From Microbacterium sp. zg-B96 (GTDB taxonomy: Bacteria > Actinomycetota > Actinomycetes > Actinomycetales > Microbacteriaceae), in NCBI RefSeq assembly GCF_030246865.1, contig NZ_CP126738.1, positions 1 through 64,000 on the forward strand: a DNA stretch of 64,000 nt, written 5' to 3'. The translations under genes and the position numbers were made by a program. The notes under the pieces are model-generated. The model saw only the letters and a program-made list of their open reading frames with translations, did no database searches and was not told the origin of the DNA. Below, one piece after another: positions 61,079 to 64,000 of this stretch. Every line of letters begins with the position of its first letter. Position 1 is the first letter of the stretch.

Positions 61079-61986
61079 ACGACCTGATTCGCCTTCCGCT
61101 CGGCGAGATCGCCGAGACGTTCGTCCGCTGGCTCATCGACACGATGGGCTGGCTCTTCGACGGCATTCGCGCCGTCTTCCTCGCCGTCTACGACTCGCTC
61201 GAGTGGGCGCTGCAGGCGCCGCCGTTCTGGGTGATCATCCTCGTTTTCGCCGCGCTGGCGTGGTGGGCCAAGGGTGTGTGGCTCGCGCTCGGAACGCTCG
61301 TGGGCCTGCTCGCCATCGTGGGTGTGGACCAATGGGACAACGCCATGCAGTCCCTCGCGCTGGTGATCGTCGCCTCGGTGATCGCCCTGGCGATCGGCAT
61401 CCCACTGGGCATCTGGGCCGCCCGCAACGACACGGTGTCCAAGATCGTGCGCCCGCTGCTGGACTTCCTGCAGACCATGCCCGCCTTCGTATACCTGATC
61501 CCGGCCCTCATGCTGTTCCGGGTGGGCGTCGTCCCCGGCATCGTCGCGACGATCGTGTTCGCACTGGCGCCCGGCGTCCGGCTCACCGAGCTCGGCATCC
61601 GCGGGGTCGACCGCGAGGTCGTCGAGGCAGGGCACGCGTTCGGCGCGTCGCCCGGCCGCATCCTGCGTCAGATTCAGCTGCCGCTGGCCATGCCCAGCAT
61701 CATGGCCGGCGTCAACCAGGTCATCATGCTGAGCCTGTCGATGGTCGTCATCGCCGGCATGGTCGGCGCCCGCGGCCTCGGCGGCGACGTCGTGCAGAGC
61801 CTGCAGAAGATCGACATCGCCCTGGGCGTCGAAGCAGGGCTCTCCGTCGTGGTCATCGCGATGATCCTGGACCGGTTGACGTCGGCGCTGGCCACGCGCA
61901 GTGCCCGCAGCACGGCGCGCACTCGCGCTGCCACTGCCAAGCGCGGTGGCGTCAAGGCGAAGCCCGTCGCCGCGGCATCCGCCTGA
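61075..61986 (+). CDS. proW: glycine betaine/L-proline-type ABC transporter permease
   Basis: This 303-residue permease has about seven helices and the EAA loop EAGHAFGASPGRILRQIQLP. LDFLQTMPAFVYLIP is highly characteristic of ProW/OpuAB. The GTG 61075 start overlaps the proV stop (GTGA). The C-terminus is a basic Ala/Arg/Lys tail. Substrate specificity (betaine, proline or another osmolyte) is inferred. Confidence 0.93.
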   Translation: MNDLIRLPLGEIAETFVRWLIDTMGWLFDGIRAVFLAVYDSLEWALQAPPFWVIILVFAALAWWAKGVWLALGTLVGLLAIVGVDQWDNAMQSLALVIVASVIALAIGIPLGIWAARNDTVSKIVRPLLDFLQTMPAFVYLIPALMLFRVGVVPGIVATIVFALAPGVRLTELGIRGVDREVVEAGHAFGASPGRILRQIQLPLAMPSIMAGVNQVIMLSLSMVVIAGMVGARGLGGDVVQSLQKIDIALGVEAGLSVVVIAMILDRLTSALATRSARSTARTRAATAKRGGVKAKPVAAASA

Positions 61987-62034
61987 CGTCCCCACACCCC
62001 CCACACACTTGCGAGCTCATCACTCGCGAGGGGT

Positions 62035-62086
62035 GCGGAGACTCCGCGCCCGACCACAACGACCGCTCCGTGCTCAGCACGCGGAG
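62035..62086 (+). other. stem-loops in the proW-proX gap
   Basis: GCGGAG-A-CTCCGC (62035-62047) is a perfect short hairpin. A second, imperfect stem-loop (about 62064-62086) ends just before the proX SD GGAGAGGAAG. Such structures between transporter genes often protect the binding-protein mRNA and raise its expression; that role is inferred here. Confidence 0.45.
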
Positions 62087-62101
62087 GGAGAGGAAGTCAC
62101 G

Positions 62102-63028
62102 ATGACCAAGAGAAGCAGGATGCTGGGGGCGCTCGCCTTCACATCAGCCGCCGCCCTGGCCCTGACCGGTTGCGCCGGCGGTTCCGGCGACGGCGGCTCC
62201 ACCGGCTCCGACGGCGACGCCGCGGCCGACCGCCCCATCACGATCGCCGTGTTCAACGGCTGGGATGAGGGCATCGCCGCATCCGAACTGTGGAAGGCCG
62301 TGCTTGAGGAGCAGGGCTACGAGGTCGAGCTGGAGTACGCCGACCCCGCAGCCGTGTTCAGCGGCATCGCCAGCGGCGATTACGACCTGACGCTTGACAC
62401 CTGGCTGCCGCTGACGCATGGCGACTATGTCGAGGAGTACGGCGCCGACATGGTGGATCTGGGTGCCTGGAACGAGGACGCCAAGCTCACCCTCGCCGTG
62501 AACGAGGATGCCCCGGTCGACTCGATCGATGAGCTCGCCGAGAACGCGGACCTGTTCGACAGCACCATCATCGGCATCGAGTCCGGTTCGGGTCTGGCGA
62601 CCGTCGTCGATGAGGAGGTCATCCCCGGGTACGGCCTGGAGGAGTTCGACCACGTGACCTCGTCGACGCCGGCGATGCTCACCGAGCTGGACACCGCCAC
62701 CAGCGCGGGCGAGAACATCCTCGTGACGCTGTGGCGTCCGCACTGGGCGTACGACGCCTACCCGCTGAAGGACCTCGAGGACCCGAAGGGTCTGCTGGGC
62801 GAAGCCGAGGGTCTGCACACGTTCGCGTCGACCACGTTCGAGGAGGAGTTCCCCGAGGTCGCCGAGTGGCTGGGCGCCTTCACGATGGACAGCGAGACGC
62901 TGTACTCCCTCGAGAACGCGATGTTCAACGGGCAGGACACCGACGAGTACGAGGACATCGTCGCCGAGTGGATCGCCGAGAACCAGGAGTACGTCGACTC
63001 CCTGACGGCCACCCCCGCCGCCGAGTGA
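62102..63028 (+). CDS. proX: glycine betaine-type ABC transporter substrate-binding lipoprotein
   Basis: This 308-residue OpuAC-family protein has a lipoprotein signal (lipobox LTGC near residue 21) and a Gly/Ser/Asp-rich linker. Aromatic residues suited to a quaternary-amine cage appear in FNGWDEG, DTWLPLTHGDYV and LWRPHWAYD. ATG 62102 follows a strong SD. The final Glu and TGA stop (63026-63028) lie in the first unit of repeat array C. Confidence 0.93.
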   Translation: MTKRSRMLGALAFTSAAALALTGCAGGSGDGGSTGSDGDAAADRPITIAVFNGWDEGIAASELWKAVLEEQGYEVELEYADPAAVFSGIASGDYDLTLDTWLPLTHGDYVEEYGADMVDLGAWNEDAKLTLAVNEDAPVDSIDELAENADLFDSTIIGIESGSGLATVVDEEVIPGYGLEEFDHVTSSTPAMLTELDTATSAGENILVTLWRPHWAYDAYPLKDLEDPKGLLGEAEGLHTFASTTFEEEFPEVAEWLGAFTMDSETLYSLENAMFNGQDTDEYEDIVAEWIAENQEYVDSLTATPAAE

Positions 63029-63202
63029 GTATTCCCCGCGTCGAGTGAGCATTCACCCTGTCGAGTGAGCATTCACCCTGTCGAGTGAGTACTCCCGGCG
63101 CGGGGAAACCCTGTCTGGGCGGGCTCGTGAGTAGTCACTCGCGACCACGAGTACTCACTCGCGATCACGAATACTCACTCGGCAGCGCGAATACTCACTC
63201 GG
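63021..63202. repeat. 20-bp-period repeat array C (4 forward + 4 inverted units)
   Basis: Forward units begin at 63021, 63041, 63061 and 63081 (core CGAGTGAGYATTC, the fourth diverged). Inverted units lie at about 63129, 63149, 63169 and 63189 (core GAATACTCACTCGG in the last two, the first two diverged). Each half has an exact 20-bp period, so the halves could form one long stem around 63096-63128. It spans the convergent proX/hypothetical junction and holds both stop codons. Confidence 0.93.
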
Positions 63203-63950
63203 GAGTTCGGGGACGCGCGGGGTCGCCGGCGGTGAGCTGCAGCGCGACCTTCGTCTCCAGCACCTCGACGGCCCCGTCGGACAGCGAGATGAGACCATCC
63301 AGCTCCTCGCGCACCCGCTTGTACGCGAGCTGCCGCTCGGCGGGCGTCGCGGCCTGGTCGATCGCCACCGTCAGCAACTGCTTCGCCGTCGACAGGCGCT
63401 TGCGCTCCACCTCGGTGAACGACGAATCGCGCATGCGCCGGGCCTCCCGCTCGGCCAGGTCGAACGCCACCTCGTACTCGGTCACGGCGGCCCGGTACTC
63501 GTCGAACTGCTCCTTCGACACCTTGGTCCTGGCGGACTCCGGCCGTAGGTGGTCGGCGTTCTTCTTCGCGCGCAGGAACGCCGCCGTCAGCGGCTGCCGT
63601 CCATCGCTCATCGCGGGGAACGCGATGAGCTTGCCGACGTCGAGTTCGTACTCCAGCCAGCGGCGGGTCACTTCGTCGTGCGCCGCGATGAGCTGCTCCA
63701 GCTGGCTCGGCTCCGGCGACGGACGGGTCAGCGCCATCGGCACGGATGCTGTCGCCACCGGCTTCGCGCGCGCAGCGGCCTGCGCTGATTTCAGCTCGCT
63801 CTTGGCCCGGAGGATCTCCAGCCGCCGCTCGTGGCGGCGCTTCGACGCGCGCTCCCAGGCCTTGCCGACACCCCCGAGCGCTCCGGCGAGCGGGAAGGCC
63901 AGCCACCAGTAGCTGCCAAGGAACTCGAACAGGGGGTCCACCCCTGTCAT
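63195..63950 (-). CDS. hypothetical protein with N-terminal membrane segment and helical C-terminus
   Basis: I do not recognise a family. The 251 residues have a short N-terminal hydrophobic segment (about 8-28, LGSYWWLAFPLAGALGG) and a basic region (SKRRHERRLEI). A mostly alpha-helical, charged C-terminus follows (QFDEYRAAVTEYEVAFDLAE), suggesting a membrane-anchored coiled coil. ATG 63950 follows GAGGG closely. Its last Glu codon and stop come from repeat array C. Bases 63951-64000 show only a short CCCTCG/CGAGGG inverted repeat. Confidence 0.8.
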   Translation of the reverse strand: MTGVDPLFEFLGSYWWLAFPLAGALGGVGKAWERASKRRHERRLEILRAKSELKSAQAAARAKPVATASVPMALTRPSPEPSQLEQLIAAHDEVTRRWLEYELDVGKLIAFPAMSDGRQPLTAAFLRAKKNADHLRPESARTKVSKEQFDEYRAAVTEYEVAFDLAEREARRMRDSSFTEVERKRLSTAKQLLTVAIDQAATPAERQLAYKRVREELDGLISLSDGAVEVLETKVALQLTAGDPARPRTPE

Positions 63951-64000
63951 GCTAGCCCTCGCGTGCTGCCGTCGAGGGCCGCGGGGACGCCCGTTACGCG

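Overview
The window reads as the replication-origin region of a high-GC Gram-positive chromosome, most likely a member of the Microbacteriaceae such as Microbacterium. This taxon is inferred from gene order, codon use and family content; no marker gene such as 16S rRNA is present. It opens just upstream of dnaA. The order dnaA, oriC, dnaN, recF, DUF721/dciA, gyrB, gyrA, DUF3566, tRNA-Ile, tRNA-Ala is the standard actinobacterial origin layout. Next come crgA, a class E sortase, pabA and the divisome/kinase operon fhaA-fhaB-pstP-rodA-pbpA-pknA-pknB, also as in other actinobacteria. I see no insertion sequence, prophage, CRISPR array or rRNA operon.

Layout. 0-10 kb: replication initiation and gyrase. 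10-15.4 kb: two tRNAs, NUDIX hydrolase, YbaK-type deacylase, cyclophilin, rhomboid protease, CrgA, sortase, small membrane protein, PabA. 15.4-24.3 kb (minus strand): Ser/Thr kinase, phosphatase and cell-wall operon. 24.5-32.9 kb: tRNA-Leu, acetyltransferase, cold-shock protein, a DUF2156 membrane protein, a coiled-coil membrane protein, HAD phosphatase, NucS mismatch endonuclease, and a divergent MFS/LacI pair. 33-39.2 kb: a complete Mrp-type multisubunit cation/proton antiporter operon with fused A and B subunits. 39.2-47.1 kb: esterase, glycosyltransferase, FAD oxidoreductase plus SRPBCC protein, penicillin-acylase-family enzyme. 47.2-52 kb: argG, cyclophilin lipoprotein, metNIQ importer. 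52.2-57.4 kb: purA, beta-propeller protein, cyclase-family hydrolase, AI-2E-type permease, chorismate mutase. 57.4-63 kb: GntR-controlled ABC exporter, then a glycine-betaine/proline-type proVWX importer. The window ends with a coiled-coil hypothetical gene.

The coding content is mostly conserved housekeeping. The less expected material is non-coding. Three arrays of a 20-bp-period repeat (39.2, 42.2 and 63.1 kb) sit between convergent genes, and in two of them the repeat supplies stop codons. A 66-bp palindromic element occurs twice around the cyclase gene, and a second REP-like palindrome occurs twice (24.7 and 29.7 kb). A convergent junction at 13.5 kb holds a perfect DnaA box and nested palindromes. 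The heptamer GGATGCC/GGCATCC is very frequent on both strands, even inside genes where it overrides codon preference. Many genes have a TANNNT hexamer 6-7 nt before the start codon, as expected for leaderless mRNAs.
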